Of a stretch of 64,000 nucleotides of DNA, positions 1 through 9,515 are shown in pieces. The notes under the pieces are model-generated. The model saw only the letters and a list, made by a program, of their open reading frames with translations, did no database searches and was not told the origin of the DNA. The stretch lies in the NCBI GenBank assembly GCA_028279985.1, contig JANQMR010000019.1, forward strand, positions 45,761 to 109,760, in the 5' to 3' direction. The stretch comes from Woeseiaceae bacterium (GTDB lineage Bacteria; Pseudomonadota; Gammaproteobacteria; Steroidobacterales; Woeseiaceae). Both the position numbers and the translations under genes were made by a program. Positions within the stretch are counted from its first letter, which is position 1. Every line of letters starts with the position of its first letter.

Positions 1-1
1 G

Positions 2-2002
2 CGTTACCTGGACTACGGCGTATTCGAATCGCTGCGTGACATGCATGCGACGATTGCCGCCGAGGTTCGCCGCCGCGATCTGGTAGACAGCGTCAAATTG
101 GGGCCGGGCGGCATACGCGAGATCGAGTTCATCGTGCAGTCGCTGCAACTCGTCCGCGGCGGCTCGCAGTCGGAACTGGTCGAACCGTCGCTGCTGAAAG
201 TGCTGCCGGAACTGATCGATGCGCGCGGCCTCGACGCGGGGGCGGTGGCTGAACTGGCTCGGGCCTACCGTTTTCTCAGGCGTCTGGAGAATCTCATTCA
301 GGGTTTGCGGGATCGGCAGACCCACGACCTGCCCGGCGACGCCGTCGATCGTGCAAGGCTCGCGTTCGCAATGGGCTTCGACGACTGGCAGGCTTTGCAG
401 GCCGACCTGGATCTGCATCGCGCCAAGGTCACACGGCATTTCGAGGCCATTGCCTTTCGCGATACCGACACGGGCGGCGACGATGCGTTGCACGAACGTA
501 TCGTCGTTGCCTGGGATGCCCGCTCGACAGCAGCGGAGTGGCAGGCTTTGCTGGACGCCGAAGCCTTTGAAGGGTCGGCGCGAATTGCGTCGATCCTGAT
601 CGATTTTCAGGCGTCGCCGTCAACCCGCAAGGTGGACGGCGCGACGACCAGACGGCTGCGCAACTTCGTTGCGCGCCTGTTGCTCACCGCCAGGGCCGCC
701 TCCGATCCCGCGGCAGCGGTAGAGCGCTGTCTCGGGGTGACCGCCGGTATTCTCCGCCGCAGCGCCTACATTGCCCTGTTGAACGAGAATCCGCTGGCCA
801 CCCGGCGTCTCGTCCGGCTTTGCGAGAGCAGCACTTATATTGCCGAACAACTCCGTCGGTTTCCCGTGTTGCTCGACGAGTTGCTGGATCCGGCGGCCGA
901 CACCCGAGCACTGACTCGCGAGGCTCTTGGCGCCGAACTGGAGCAACGCCTGAGCAACATCGACCGCGACGATACCGAAGCGCAGACCGAAGCGCTCGCG
1001 CAGTTTCAGCGATCGATCCTGTTTCGGATCGCGGTTGCGGACTTCACAGCGGACCTGCCGATCATGAAGGTCAGCGACAGCCTGACCTATCTGGCGGAGG
1101 TCGTGGTCGAGAAGGCTTTACACCTGGCCTGGCGCGATCTGGCCGCAAGACATGGCGAACCCCATTATCTGATCGACGGCCGGCGGCAGTCGGCCGGCTT
1201 CGCCGTGATCGCGTACGGCAAGCTCGGCGGACTGGAGCTGTCCTACGGATCGGATCTCGATCTGGTATTCCTGCACGATTCCGCCGGCGACTCGCAGCAG
1301 AGCGACGGCGACAGGCCGCTGGAGAATTCGGTGTTTTTCGCCCGCCTGGTGCGGCGTATCGTGCATATTCTGACCACACGCACGAGCTCCGGCGTGCTCT
1401 ACGAAGTGGACACCCGCTTGAGACCCAGCGGCCGCAGCGGGCTGCTGGTGACCAGCGCCAAGGCTTTCGAGCGTTATCAGGAGGAGAACGCATGGACCTG
1501 GGAGCATCAGGCGCTACTACGCGCGCGGCCCATTGCCGGCAGTGAACGACTGGCCGAGGAGTTCCAGCGTATCCGCGCGGATACGCTCAAGTACCGCGTG
1601 CGTCGTGACGGCCTCGAACGTGAAGTCGTGTCGATGCGTCAGCGCATGCGCCGGGAGCTCGATCAGAGTAATGCGACGCGATTCGACCTGAAGCAAGGTC
1701 CGGGCGGCATTGCCGACATCGAGTTCCTGGTGCAGTACTTGCTGCTGAAACACGCCCGGCAGGCATCTTCGATATTCTTTTATACCGACAACATTCGCCA
1801 GCTCGACGCACTTGCCGACGAGCGGATCCTGGAGCGCGCGGAAGCCCATGAGCTGCAGGCGGTGTACCGGCGCTTCCGACACCGCCTGCACCGGCTGGCC
1901 CTTAACGACCAGCCGCCGCTGGTGGATGCCGGGGCCTTCAACGAGGCCCGGGTTTTCGTGACCCGCAAATGGGAGACTTATCTCGCCGGTCCGGATGCCT
2001 GA
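2..2002 (+). CDS. glnE: Bifunctional glutamine synthetase adenylyltransferase/deadenylylase, C-terminal part
   Basis: The 5' end is outside the window; the frame is open from base 2 and ends in TGA at 2002 (666 residues visible of a usual ~950). GlnE attaches and removes AMP on glutamine synthetase in response to PII, tuning nitrogen assimilation in the cytoplasm. The visible part holds the end of the N-terminal deadenylylase domain (GPGGIREIEF, residues ~35-44), then the C-terminal adenylyltransferase domain with the nucleotidyltransferase signature YGKLGGLELSYGSDLDLVF (residues ~401-419) and a second GPGGIADIEF motif (~565). The two similar motifs reflect the internal duplication of this family. 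No frameshift is seen. The identification is secure. Confidence 0.96.
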   Translation, partial: RYLDYGVFESLRDMHATIAAEVRRRDLVDSVKLGPGGIREIEFIVQSLQLVRGGSQSELVEPSLLKVLPELIDARGLDAGAVAELARAYRFLRRLENLIQGLRDRQTHDLPGDAVDRARLAFAMGFDDWQALQADLDLHRAKVTRHFEAIAFRDTDTGGDDALHERIVVAWDARSTAAEWQALLDAEAFEGSARIASILIDFQASPSTRKVDGATTRRLRNFVARLLLTARAASDPAAAVERCLGVTAGILRRSAYIALLNENPLATRRLVRLCESSTYIAEQLRRFPVLLDELLDPAADTRALTREALGAELEQRLSNIDRDDTEAQTEALAQFQRSILFRIAVADFTADLPIMKVSDSLTYLAEVVVEKALHLAWRDLAARHGEPHYLIDGRRQSAGFAVIAYGKLGGLELSYGSDLDLVFLHDSAGDSQQSDGDRPLENSVFFARLVRRIVHILTTRTSSGVLYEVDTRLRPSGRSGLLVTSAKAFERYQEENAWTWEHQALLRARPIAGSERLAEEFQRIRADTLKYRVRRDGLEREVVSMRQRMRRELDQSNATRFDLKQGPGGIADIEFLVQYLLLKHARQASSIFFYTDNIRQLDALADERILERAEAHELQAVYRRFRHRLHRLALNDQPPLVDAGAFNEARVFVTRKWETYLAGPDA

Positions 2003-2039
2003 TGCGCCGGGCGGTGAAACGCACTATCGGGCTGCGCGC

Positions 2040-2069
2040 GTGCTGACCGATCTCGTGCTGACCGATCTC
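2040..2069. repeat. Direct tandem repeat, 15 bp x2
   Basis: GTGCTGACCGATCTC occurs twice head to tail just after the glnE stop. A looser second echo follows (AAGGACGCGCATCGAAA near 2070 and AAGGAGGCGTATCGAAA near 2116). It is one of many short duplications at gene junctions in this window. No function is visible. Confidence 0.85.
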
Positions 2070-2222
2070 AAGGACGCGCATCGAAATTCGGACTGCGCAT
2101 GCCGACCGACCTCTAAGGAGGCGTATCGAAACTCGCGCGAAACTCGAACAGGCTGCGCGTGGTTGCCTGTCCGGCGGCGGCGTATAATCCGCGCCTCATC
2201 GAGGCAAACGAGGCGAGTGAGA

Positions 2223-2441
2223 GTGACCGCGAAAGCAGGAACGGTGGACCAGGACCTGATCCCGGCGAATGCACAACATCGATACGGCGTCCGGCGCAAG
2301 GACCTGCCGCTGTCCTGCCCGATGCCCGGCATGTACCTGTGGAACTCGCATCCCAAGGTTTACCTGCCGATCGAGGAAACCGGAGAGGCCAAATGCCCGT
2401 ATTGCGGTGCTACCTACTTCTTCGACCAAGACGACGGCTGA
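2223..2441 (+). CDS. Small zinc-finger protein (zf-CHCC type)
   Basis: A 72-residue protein. Its C-terminal half carries the CHCC pattern: a Cys in LSCPMPG, a His in NSHPKVYLP, and Cys-Pro-Tyr-Cys in KCPYCGATYFF. This matches the zinc-finger family related to the mitochondrial complex I subunit NDUFS6, which in proteobacteria is a short uncharacterised protein often near ilvE or glnE. I chose GTG at 2223, preceded by GAGGCGAG, over the longer in-frame ORF from 1995, whose first 76 codons are low-complexity and run through tandem repeats. Likely co-transcribed with glnE. The biochemical role is unknown. Confidence 0.75.
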   Translation: MTAKAGTVDQDLIPANAQHRYGVRRKDLPLSCPMPGMYLWNSHPKVYLPIEETGEAKCPYCGATYFFDQDDG

Positions 2442-2779
2442 TTTTACGATTTGTGACGAACAGGTCGATAAAGTACACAAAAAGAACGGTAAATTGGATG
2501 AATTCGGGGGGGCGGGATTCATTGCGCCACTACTTCCGATCGGTGACCGGCGCGATCGACGAATTGCGCTGTCGATAGGCGATAAGCGACGCTAAAGATG
2601 ACTGAAATATCCTGAATCTGCCGGTAAAAACGGAAAATGTCGGGTATTATCCGATAAGTAACAAAAAGTAGCCCCGGCTTCGACCGCTCGGCCTGAATAC
2701 CTCGCCAGAGCCGGGAATCGTGTCGGAAACTACTGTAAAAAGCGACGATCTACGTCAAAAGAAGCGGTAATTTCCAGAA
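2442..2779. other. Intergenic region without a gene
   Basis: About 340 bases, somewhat AT-richer than the surroundings, with A-tracts around 2480 and 2665. It probably holds the kdkA promoter, but I could not pick a convincing -35/-10 pair. Short ORFs here have no protein-like features. Confidence 0.5.
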
Positions 2780-3511
2780 ATGACCGAGAAAATCGTCGAA
2801 ACCCCAAATGGCGCGATAGTGTACGACGAATCGATCGTTCGACATATCGACGATAGCCGCTTCGGGCCGGCCGGCTGGCCGCATGCGCAACCGTTACGGC
2901 GGGCCCTACGCGCCGGGGGGCGCGGCAACACGCTCTATGTCGGCAACGTGCCGCGGCAGTTCGTGTTACGGCATTTCGTTCGCGGCGGTCTGATCGGCAA
3001 AATCGTCGATGATCATTACCTCTGGATGGGAGCGGATCGGACCCGGTCGTTCGCAGAATGGCGCCTGCTCGCGAAACTCGCCGCAAGCGGCCTGCGCGTG
3101 CCGCGGCCGGCGGCGGCGCGTTACGTCAGGCACGGGCTCGCCTACACCGCGGACATCATTACCGTGCGAATACCGGATGTCGTTCCGCTGTCGGAGCGTA
3201 TCGCCGGGCGGGCGCCCGGCGATACCTTCTGGCAGGGCATCGGCAAGTCGATACGCCACTTTCATGCCGCGGGCGTCTATCACGCCGACATGAATGCCTA
3301 CAACCTGCAGATCGATGCCGCGGACCGTCTCTGGCTGCTGGATTTCGATCGCGGTCGCCTGCGCCCGCCGGGCGCCTGGCAGCAAAGGACCCTGAACCGG
3401 CTGCATCGATCGCTGCTCAAGATCAAGGCGCTCGATCCCGGGCTCCATTTCGGCGGCCACGACTGGGCGGCTCTGGTCGACGGTTACCTCAAAGCGTCGA
3501 GATCGGCGTAA
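2780..3511 (+). CDS. kdkA: 3-deoxy-D-manno-octulosonic acid (Kdo) kinase
   Basis: A 243-residue kinase expected to phosphorylate Kdo at O-4 in the inner LPS core using ATP, at the cytoplasmic face of the inner membrane. The protein-kinase-like fold shows a catalytic loop H168-A-D170-M-N172-A-Y-N175 and a metal-binding D188-F-D190 followed by RGRLR, typical of the KdkA/RfaP group. Length fits the family (~235-245). The 3' end overlaps the convergent lpxL-like gene by 28 bp, so both are in an envelope-lipid context although on opposite strands. Confidence 0.88.
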   Translation: MTEKIVETPNGAIVYDESIVRHIDDSRFGPAGWPHAQPLRRALRAGGRGNTLYVGNVPRQFVLRHFVRGGLIGKIVDDHYLWMGADRTRSFAEWRLLAKLAASGLRVPRPAAARYVRHGLAYTADIITVRIPDVVPLSERIAGRAPGDTFWQGIGKSIRHFHAAGVYHADMNAYNLQIDAADRLWLLDFDRGRLRPPGAWQQRTLNRLHRSLLKIKALDPGLHFGGHDWAALVDGYLKASRSA

Positions 3512-4422
3512 TGGTCGGGATAAGCGGCCGGCAGGTTCTTGAACTTGCGGTGCAGCCAGAAGTACTGCTCCGGACAACGGCGAATGTGGTTCTCCAGCAC
3601 ACGGACGTATTGCTCGGCGTCCGCCACCGGATCGTCGCTGGGGAAATCCCGTAGCGGCGGCAGGATGCGCAATACGTAGCGGCCGTCCGCCAGTCTTTCG
3701 GGAAAGTAAGGCAGGGTGACGGCGTCGCCGAGCTTGGCCAGTGTCGATGTCGCCGTCGTGTGCATGCACGGCACCCCGAAAAAGTGCACGACGGCGGCGC
3801 CCTTGCGGTCGTAACTCTGGTCCGGGGCGTACCAGACCGGGCGGCCGTTCCTGAGGCTTCTGACCATGCGTCGGATGTCGCGCTTTTCGATCGTATCGTC
3901 GGCGGCTTTTTCGCGGCCCGTGCGCTGCAGCTCGGTGATGAACTCGCTGCGGTTCCTGCGAAACACGGCATCGAACGGCGGGCAGTTCAGGGACAGAACG
4001 CGGCCCGAGATCTCCAGGGTCGTGAAATGTGCGCTCAGGAGGATGACGCCCTTGCCCGCCTTCGTTGCCCGCTCGAGGTGTTCGAGGCCTTCGAGTCGCG
4101 TCATCGCCAGGTGCCGGCCATCGCTGAGCCAGCGCCCGAGACCCATTTCCACCACCGACATGCCGAGCGCCTCGAAGTGGCGTTTCGCGAGAGCATCGCG
4201 CTCCGCGGTCGATAACTCCGGAAAACACAACTCGATGTTGCGGCGAACGATGGCGAGGCGGGTACCGCCGAAACGGTGGGCGAGCTTCCCGATCCCGCGT
4301 CCGACCCCCAATGCCTGCGGATGCGGCAGCAGGCAGACCAGGCGCAGCAGTCCGATGGCGAGCCAGACCGGCCAGGTGCGGGGTGTCCAGAAGTGGTACA
4401 GGGGTTTTCGCTGTTCGGCCAT
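3484..4422 (-). CDS. lpxL: Lipid A biosynthesis acyltransferase, LpxL/HtrB family
   Basis: A 312-residue membrane-anchored acyltransferase that transfers a secondary acyl chain from acyl-ACP to Kdo-lipid A. A hydrophobic segment near residues 17-33 would anchor it to the inner membrane. The catalytic H-X4-E motif is H132-FTTL-E137, and the C-terminal EQYFWLHRKFK block is typical of the family. Start ATG at 4422. The convergent overlap with kdkA puts two lipid A/core steps side by side. LpxL versus LpxM specificity cannot be read from the sequence, so the symbol is tentative. Confidence 0.85.
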   Translation of the reverse strand: MAEQRKPLYHFWTPRTWPVWLAIGLLRLVCLLPHPQALGVGRGIGKLAHRFGGTRLAIVRRNIELCFPELSTAERDALAKRHFEALGMSVVEMGLGRWLSDGRHLAMTRLEGLEHLERATKAGKGVILLSAHFTTLEISGRVLSLNCPPFDAVFRRNRSEFITELQRTGREKAADDTIEKRDIRRMVRSLRNGRPVWYAPDQSYDRKGAAVVHFFGVPCMHTTATSTLAKLGDAVTLPYFPERLADGRYVLRILPPLRDFPSDDPVADAEQYVRVLENHIRRCPEQYFWLHRKFKNLPAAYPDHYADLDALR

Positions 4423-4631
4423 CCGGGCCAGCCCGACCGGTCAGATACTCGGGCCAGAGTCTATCGAACGGATTGCCGCAGAGCACGAAGCTCATTAGCA
4501 TCTTCGCCGTATGCCGGTCGCCTGTTTGTTTCTGTGAACTAGTTGTGTCTGTGAATCAGTGTCCTGTCAACAGAACCGAATCAGGCATTTGTCGAGCACT
4601 TAAACAATTGACACTTGATGAATTTGACTAA

Positions 4632-6626
4632 ATGACAAGCGCCAAAGCGATTTCATTACTGCCGATACTCGCGGCCGGCCTCCTCCGGATCGCGGCCCCG
4701 GCGCATGCCGAAGACCCGTTCCCGCTGCCCGCCGAACTGGAGCCCGATGTCGATTTCTGGCTGTCGATTTTCACGCGTTACGACAGCGACGAAGGTGTGT
4801 TGCACGACAACCGCCATTTGGGCGTCGTCTACGAACGCGTCGAATTGTCCGAAAAACTGTCCCGCAGGGAACGGCAGCGGCGCATCCAGCGCCGGCGCGA
4901 AGCGATTCAGGCCGCACTCAGATCGCTCGCCGGCGGCAAACGCGACGGGCTGAGCGCCGAGGAAGCACGTATCCTCAGTCTCTGGCCCGAGGGCGTCGGC
5001 AATCGAAGCCTCAGCGAGGCGGTCGGACGAGTACGTTTCCAGCGCGGTTTGTCCGACCGGTTCCGCGACGGGCTGATTCGTGCCGGCCGCTGGCGCGACC
5101 ACATCGAAACCGAACTCACGGCGCTCGGCGTGCCCGTCGACCTGGCGGCGCTGCCGCACGTCGAGTCGTCTTACAATCCGGATGCGCGTTCGCACGTCGG
5201 CGCGTCCGGCATCTGGCAGTTTACCCGCAGCACCGGGCGGCGCTTCCTGCGCGTCGATCACGTCGTCGACGAGCGCAACGATCCGTTCGAGGCGACTCGC
5301 GGCGCAGGACGCCTGCTGGCTTTCAATTACTCGATCACCGGCAACTGGCCGCTGGCGATAACGGCTTACAATCACGGCCTCTCCGGGGTTCGCCGCGCAA
5401 TGCGCCGACACGGCGACACGGCCTATGTCGACATCTTCAGGAACTATCGCGGGCGGACCTTCGGTTTTGCCTCGCGCAACTTCTACGTCGCTTTTCTCGC
5501 GGCCAGGGAGGTGGACCGGAATCCCGATCGCTATTTTCCGGGCGTTGTGCCCGATCGGCCGACCGACTATGCGCTGATCGAGTTGCCCGACTACGTGGCC
5601 GCGGCCGAGTTCGCCGAAGGACTCGGCGTGACCGAAAAGGAACTCGCGCGCCACAATCCGGCGCTCCAGCCCACGGTCTGGCAGGGTAGCAAACACATTC
5701 CTCGATCCTATGCCGTCAGAATGCCCAAGGCGCTGCTGTCGGCACCGGCCGACGAGCTGCTGGCCGCCGTTCCGGCAGGAAGCTGGCAGGCTCGGCAGTT
5801 GCCGGACCTGTTCCACACGGTTCGGCGCGGCGACACCCTCTCGGAGATTGCCGAGGCTTACGACACGCGGGTATCGACCCTGGTTGCGCTCAACGGCTTG
5901 GGCAGCCGCAACCGCATCAGGGCCGGCCAGCGCCTGCGACTGCCCGCCGCAGGTCCGCCGCCGGCCGCCGCGGCTTCCGGGGACGTCGTTCAGGCCGCCG
6001 CCGCCGGGTCGGCCGACGCCGATACGCTTGCCGCCAACGCGACGAAGCCGGCCGCTACGCCGATCGATGCCGACATCCCGGCCGCCGAAGCCGACGAGTC
6101 GGCCGCGATTACCCTGGCGGAACTGGAGCCTGCGGCGCTGGTCGGCGGTCTGGCGACCAGCCTGGTCGGCACCTTGCAAACATCGCTGCTGTCCGATCCC
6201 AGCGATTACAGTGTCGCCGCCGACAATAGCGTCGAGGTCCAGCCGCTGGAAACCCTCGGTCATCTCGCCGACTGGCTGGGCATCAGGACGCAGCGCCTGC
6301 GCGACATCAACGGCCTGGCCTTTCGAAGTCCGGTCGAAGTCGGTCAGCGGATCCGGCTGGACTTCACGAGCGTCGATGCCGGCACCTTCGAGAGCCGCCG
6401 CGTGGCCTATCATCGCGCGCAACAGGACAGTTTCTTCCGCCGTCACCGGATCACCGGCGTGACCGAGCATGTGCTCGAGCCCGGCGAGTCGATCTGGGTA
6501 CTCTCGCTCCGGCAGTACGACGTGCCCGTCTGGTTGTTCCGCCAGTACAACCCAGGCCTCGAGATGGCGCGCGTGCGCGCGGGCATGACGGTGCGTTTTC
6601 CGACGATGGTCACGGTCGATCCCTGA
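4632..6626 (+). CDS. mltD: Membrane-bound lytic murein transglycosylase D with LysM repeats
   Basis: A 664-residue secreted enzyme that cleaves peptidoglycan glycan strands to 1,6-anhydro-muropeptides. A signal peptide ends near APAHA-ED (residue ~26). The SLT domain (~150-290) has catalytic E178 in HVESSYNP, then GASGIWQF and an ITAYNHG block. C-terminal LysM-type segments lie at ~395-440 (the clearest, HTVRRGDTLSEIAEAY), ~535-580 and ~610-660, separated by Ala/Pro-rich linkers. There is no lipobox Cys, so it may be periplasmic rather than a lipoprotein as in E. coli. The stop overlaps an ATG. Confidence 0.93.
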   Translation: MTSAKAISLLPILAAGLLRIAAPAHAEDPFPLPAELEPDVDFWLSIFTRYDSDEGVLHDNRHLGVVYERVELSEKLSRRERQRRIQRRREAIQAALRSLAGGKRDGLSAEEARILSLWPEGVGNRSLSEAVGRVRFQRGLSDRFRDGLIRAGRWRDHIETELTALGVPVDLAALPHVESSYNPDARSHVGASGIWQFTRSTGRRFLRVDHVVDERNDPFEATRGAGRLLAFNYSITGNWPLAITAYNHGLSGVRRAMRRHGDTAYVDIFRNYRGRTFGFASRNFYVAFLAAREVDRNPDRYFPGVVPDRPTDYALIELPDYVAAAEFAEGLGVTEKELARHNPALQPTVWQGSKHIPRSYAVRMPKALLSAPADELLAAVPAGSWQARQLPDLFHTVRRGDTLSEIAEAYDTRVSTLVALNGLGSRNRIRAGQRLRLPAAGPPPAAAASGDVVQAAAAGSADADTLAANATKPAATPIDADIPAAEADESAAITLAELEPAALVGGLATSLVGTLQTSLLSDPSDYSVAADNSVEVQPLETLGHLADWLGIRTQRLRDINGLAFRSPVEVGQRIRLDFTSVDAGTFESRRVAYHRAQQDSFFRRHRITGVTEHVLEPGESIWVLSLRQYDVPVWLFRQYNPGLEMARVRAGMTVRFPTMVTVDP

Positions 6627-6643
6627 TGACGCGGGAGTACGCC

Positions 6644-7030
6644 ATGCGCTTTGCGATCAAGCTCGCGCCGGTGGTCCTGCCGGTGTTGGCCGCGGGGCTC
6701 TGGTTCAACGACGTACAGGACGGGGGGCCGTTCGTCGTTAGAAACCTGCTGCCGCTCGCAGTGCTGGTCGCCCTGGCGGCGCTGAGTCTCCGGCGCGGCG
6801 GCGGCCGCTGGGGCGGCGCGGGCTGGCGCCTGCCGCTCGGTACCCTCGGCTTCGCGATTCCGGCCCTGGGGCTGTCGGTCTACTTGCATCATGCCTATGC
6901 GGTGAACCTGGACGGCATGTTCAGCGCCGCGCCGGATCCGCAGCAGTTGTTTCGTTATCTGCCCGCCTACACCCTGGTCGCCGGCGCGATCGGCTTTGCC
7001 ATCGGCTGGATCGTCGGGCGCAACATCTGA
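6644..7030 (+). CDS. Small inner-membrane protein, unknown function
   Basis: 128 residues with about four hydrophobic stretches (residues ~5-22, ~33-48, ~62-80 and ~108-125), so probably a polytopic membrane protein. ATG at 6644 is preferred because CGGGAG lies 7 bp before it; an upstream ATG at 6626 overlaps the mltD stop but has no ribosome binding site. It lies between mltD and an L,D-transpeptidase and probably shares their transcript, so a cell-envelope role is possible. I do not recognise the family. Confidence 0.7.
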   Translation: MRFAIKLAPVVLPVLAAGLWFNDVQDGGPFVVRNLLPLAVLVALAALSLRRGGGRWGGAGWRLPLGTLGFAIPALGLSVYLHHAYAVNLDGMFSAAPDPQQLFRYLPAYTLVAGAIGFAIGWIVGRNI

Positions 7031-7081
7031 CGTGACGTGGACCTTTTGTCGCGCGATGGAGTTTTGTTAACCTCGCACGCG

Positions 7082-7636
7082 ATGGAATTTCCGAAGATGC
7101 TTTTTGGGCACGTGATGCGCGACCGGTTTCGCAAGGCTCGGACGACGAGCCTGCTGCTGGCCGGCGTGATGGCGCTGGCCATGGCGGCGCCCGCGGGTTC
7201 GGGCGAGTTTCCGGTTGCGGACAAGGTGCTGGTCGAAAAGTCCGAACGCAAACTGCATTTGATCAAAAACGATGTCCCGTTCCGCAGCTTCGACATCGCA
7301 CTGGGCTTGAGTCCGGTAGGCGACAAGCAGCAGGAGGGCGACTTCAGGACGCCCGAAGGAACCTACCGGCTGGACATGCGCAATCCGGACAGCGAGTATT
7401 TCCTGTCGATCCGGATTTCCTATCCGGATTCCCGCGATCGCAGCGAGGCGCGCCGGAAGGGCGTCGACCCGGGCGGCGCCATCATGATCCACGGCCAGCC
7501 GAACGTACCCACCTACTCCGAGGCGTATTATCGGACCCAGGACTGGACCAACGGCTGTATCGCGGTTTCCAATTCCGACATGATCGACATCTGGCTCATG
7601 ACCGACCACGACACACTGATCGAGATAAGGCCCTGA
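7082..7636 (+). CDS. L,D-transpeptidase (YkuD domain) family protein
   Basis: A ~184-residue exported protein. A signal segment (TTSLLLAGVMALAMAAP) is followed by a YkuD catalytic domain with IMIHGQPN and the catalytic cysteine in the block DWTNGCIAVSNSDM. Family members form 3-3 cross-links or attach proteins to peptidoglycan; the YafK/ErfK-like short form fits. Alternative starts are GTG 7037, ATG 7097 and ATG 7115; the last gives the most compact signal peptide, but none has a strong ribosome binding site. It follows mltD and the small membrane protein, making a cell-wall gene run. Confidence 0.85.
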   Translation: MEFPKMLFGHVMRDRFRKARTTSLLLAGVMALAMAAPAGSGEFPVADKVLVEKSERKLHLIKNDVPFRSFDIALGLSPVGDKQQEGDFRTPEGTYRLDMRNPDSEYFLSIRISYPDSRDRSEARRKGVDPGGAIMIHGQPNVPTYSEAYYRTQDWTNGCIAVSNSDMIDIWLMTDHDTLIEIRP

Positions 7637-7698
7637 CGGCGACCGGCTTCATCGGCGCGGAAGCGGCCCCGTCCGGACACGAGACGGTCGACGCGGCA

Positions 7699-9042
7699 GT
7701 GTGGCCCGAGGGCAGCCTCGAGGTCCTGTCCCGTTTCGAAGCCGATCAGCTCAAAAACAGCGGCCGGGGCGGCCTGTATCCGCTGTTGCGTCGTTGCATG
7801 CTGGCCGTGCTCAATTCCGGCAGCCAGATAGACGACACCCGAGCCGTGCTGGAGTGTTACAGAGACTTCGAAGTCGATTTCATACAGCACGATCGCGGCT
7901 TGAAGGTATCGCTCACGGGCGCGCCGGCCAGCGCCTTCGTCGACGGCAAGATGATTCGCGGTATTCGCGAGCATCTGTTCGCCGTGTTGCGGGACCTCGT
8001 CTTTACGCGCGGCGAGATCATCGAGGACGGCCGCTTCGACCTCAGCCGATCCGAAAGCATCACCGACGCGGTGTTTCACATCGTCCGCAACGCGCGGCTC
8101 CTGACCCTGCCGGCGAACGTCAATCTGGTGGTCTGCTGGGGCGGGCACGCCATCGGCCGGGAGGAATACGACTACACCAAGCTGGTCGGGTACGAGCTCG
8201 GCCTTCGCGGTCTCAACGTCTGTACCGGTTGCGGACCGGGCGCGATGAAGGGACCGATGAAAGGCGCCACGATCGGCCACGCGAAACAGCGGATTCGCGA
8301 CGGGCGTTACATCGGTATTACCGAACCCGGCATCATTGCCGCGGAATCCCCCAACCCGATCGTCAATTCGCTGGTGATCATGCCGGACATGGAAAAACGG
8401 CTCGAAGCCTTCGTGCGCCTGGGTCACGGCATCGTCGTTTTCCCGGGCGGCGTCGGGACGGCAGAAGAAATCCTGTACTTGCTCGGCGTGTTATTGCACC
8501 CGGACAATGCGGCGCAGCCGATGCCCATGATCATGACGGGCCCGGCCAGCGCGGAACCGTACTTCCGGCAGATCGACGCATTCGTGGGCGCAACCCTCGG
8601 CGAAGCCGCACGCGCACGGTATTCGATCGTCATCGACGACCCGTCGAAAGTGGCCAAGGACATACGGGCCGCGCTCGACGACGTGCGTGAGTACCGGCAT
8701 CGGCACGGCGATGCCTATTACTTCAACTGGCGGCTGACGATCGATCCGCGTTTCCAGACGCCGTTTACAGCAACGCATGAGGCGATGGCGGCGCTTGAGA
8801 TCGACGAGAGCCTGCCCAATCACGAGCTCGCGGCGAATCTCAGGCGCGCGTTTTCGGGAATCGTCTCCGGGAACGTGCGTGACGACACGGCAGCGATGAT
8901 CGATGCGCGGGGCCCGTTCCAGATCAATGGATCGTCGCGCATCATGCGTTTGCTGGATGCCTTGCTCGCCTCTTTCGTCGCGCAACGGCGTATGAAAATC
9001 TCGGGCGGCGACTATGCGCCGTGTTATGTCGTGAAAGCGTAG
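7699..9042 (+). CDS. ppnN: Nucleotide 5'-monophosphate nucleosidase (PpnN/YgdH, LOG family)
   Basis: 447 residues aligning end to end with the E. coli PpnN pattern: an N-terminal domain (RCMLAVLNSGSQ, then AFVDGKMIRGI), a central LOG domain with VCWGGHAI, CTGCGPGAMKGPMKGA and the nucleotide motif PGGVGTAEE, and a C-terminal domain (LRRAFSGIVSGNV). It hydrolyses purine and pyrimidine nucleotides to base plus ribose 5-phosphate and is a (p)ppGpp target in E. coli. Start taken as GTG 7699; the frame is open further upstream without an ATG, so a few residues may be missing. Confidence 0.93.
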   Translation: MWPEGSLEVLSRFEADQLKNSGRGGLYPLLRRCMLAVLNSGSQIDDTRAVLECYRDFEVDFIQHDRGLKVSLTGAPASAFVDGKMIRGIREHLFAVLRDLVFTRGEIIEDGRFDLSRSESITDAVFHIVRNARLLTLPANVNLVVCWGGHAIGREEYDYTKLVGYELGLRGLNVCTGCGPGAMKGPMKGATIGHAKQRIRDGRYIGITEPGIIAAESPNPIVNSLVIMPDMEKRLEAFVRLGHGIVVFPGGVGTAEEILYLLGVLLHPDNAAQPMPMIMTGPASAEPYFRQIDAFVGATLGEAARARYSIVIDDPSKVAKDIRAALDDVREYRHRHGDAYYFNWRLTIDPRFQTPFTATHEAMAALEIDESLPNHELAANLRRAFSGIVSGNVRDDTAAMIDARGPFQINGSSRIMRLLDALLASFVAQRRMKISGGDYAPCYVVKA

Positions 9043-9194
9043 CGGCCGCGTCGACTGTGCTCGAGCTTATTGTCAAACCCCGCGCCGCGATTTCGCGAAA
9101 AGGCCGTTTCATTAAGTAAAAACTCGTCGTAATTCTCGGTAATTACATGAAATTATTATGAAAAATACCGGTCTGCATTGTGATGTAGTTCCTG

Positions 9195-9224
9195 GGAATT
9201 CAGGCCGCTGCGGCCTAAGATTCC
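9195..9224. promoter_or_regulatory. Imperfect hairpin upstream of a small gene
   Basis: GGAATTCAGGCCG and CGGCCTAAGATTCC can pair around a CTG loop with one bulge. It lies ~30 bp before the start at 9252 and has no T-run, so it may be a leader structure or a weak stop signal for ppnN. Confidence 0.3.
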
Positions 9225-9251
9225 GGCAAAGGATCGACTTGGGCAGACCTG

Positions 9252-9515
9252 ATGTCAGACAGCAAGCATCTTCGCTGGGCAGACGACTTCGATACACGCG
9301 AGAAGCCGGCCATCGACAAGACCGACGCAGCACTGTCGCCCGATCAGCCTGCTGCAAACGATGCCGACGGTTGGCGGCAGTACCGCCGCTGGATAAGCAA
9401 GGCGCCCGCGCCGAAGGGTCGCCGTAGCAGTATCGATCCGTCGCTGTACACATGGAAGGGTTACCGCAACTGGACCGAGCAGGTCCGTCGCGACTGGCCG
9501 GACGACGCTGAGTAA
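9252..9515 (+). CDS. Small hypothetical protein
   Basis: 87 residues, rich in Trp, Asp, Arg and Lys, with no signal peptide or membrane segment; likely a soluble small protein. The aromatic pattern WRQYRRWISKAP and YTWKGYRNWTEQVRRDW looks protein-like rather than random, which is the main support. The gene is alone between ppnN and a ~330 bp gap. I do not recognise a family and assign no function. Confidence 0.5.
   Translation: MSDSKHLRWADDFDTREKPAIDKTDAALSPDQPAANDADGWRQYRRWISKAPAPKGRRSSIDPSLYTWKGYRNWTEQVRRDWPDDAE

Noticed and set aside
1995..2222. Longer N-terminus for the zinc-finger protein
   Set aside because: The extension is repetitive, contains the 15-bp duplication, and the GTG at 2223 has a good ribosome binding site and gives the usual family length.
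4656..6470. A 604-codon frame antisense to mltD
   Set aside because: Shadow of a high-GC gene; no motif, start signal or neighbour supports it.
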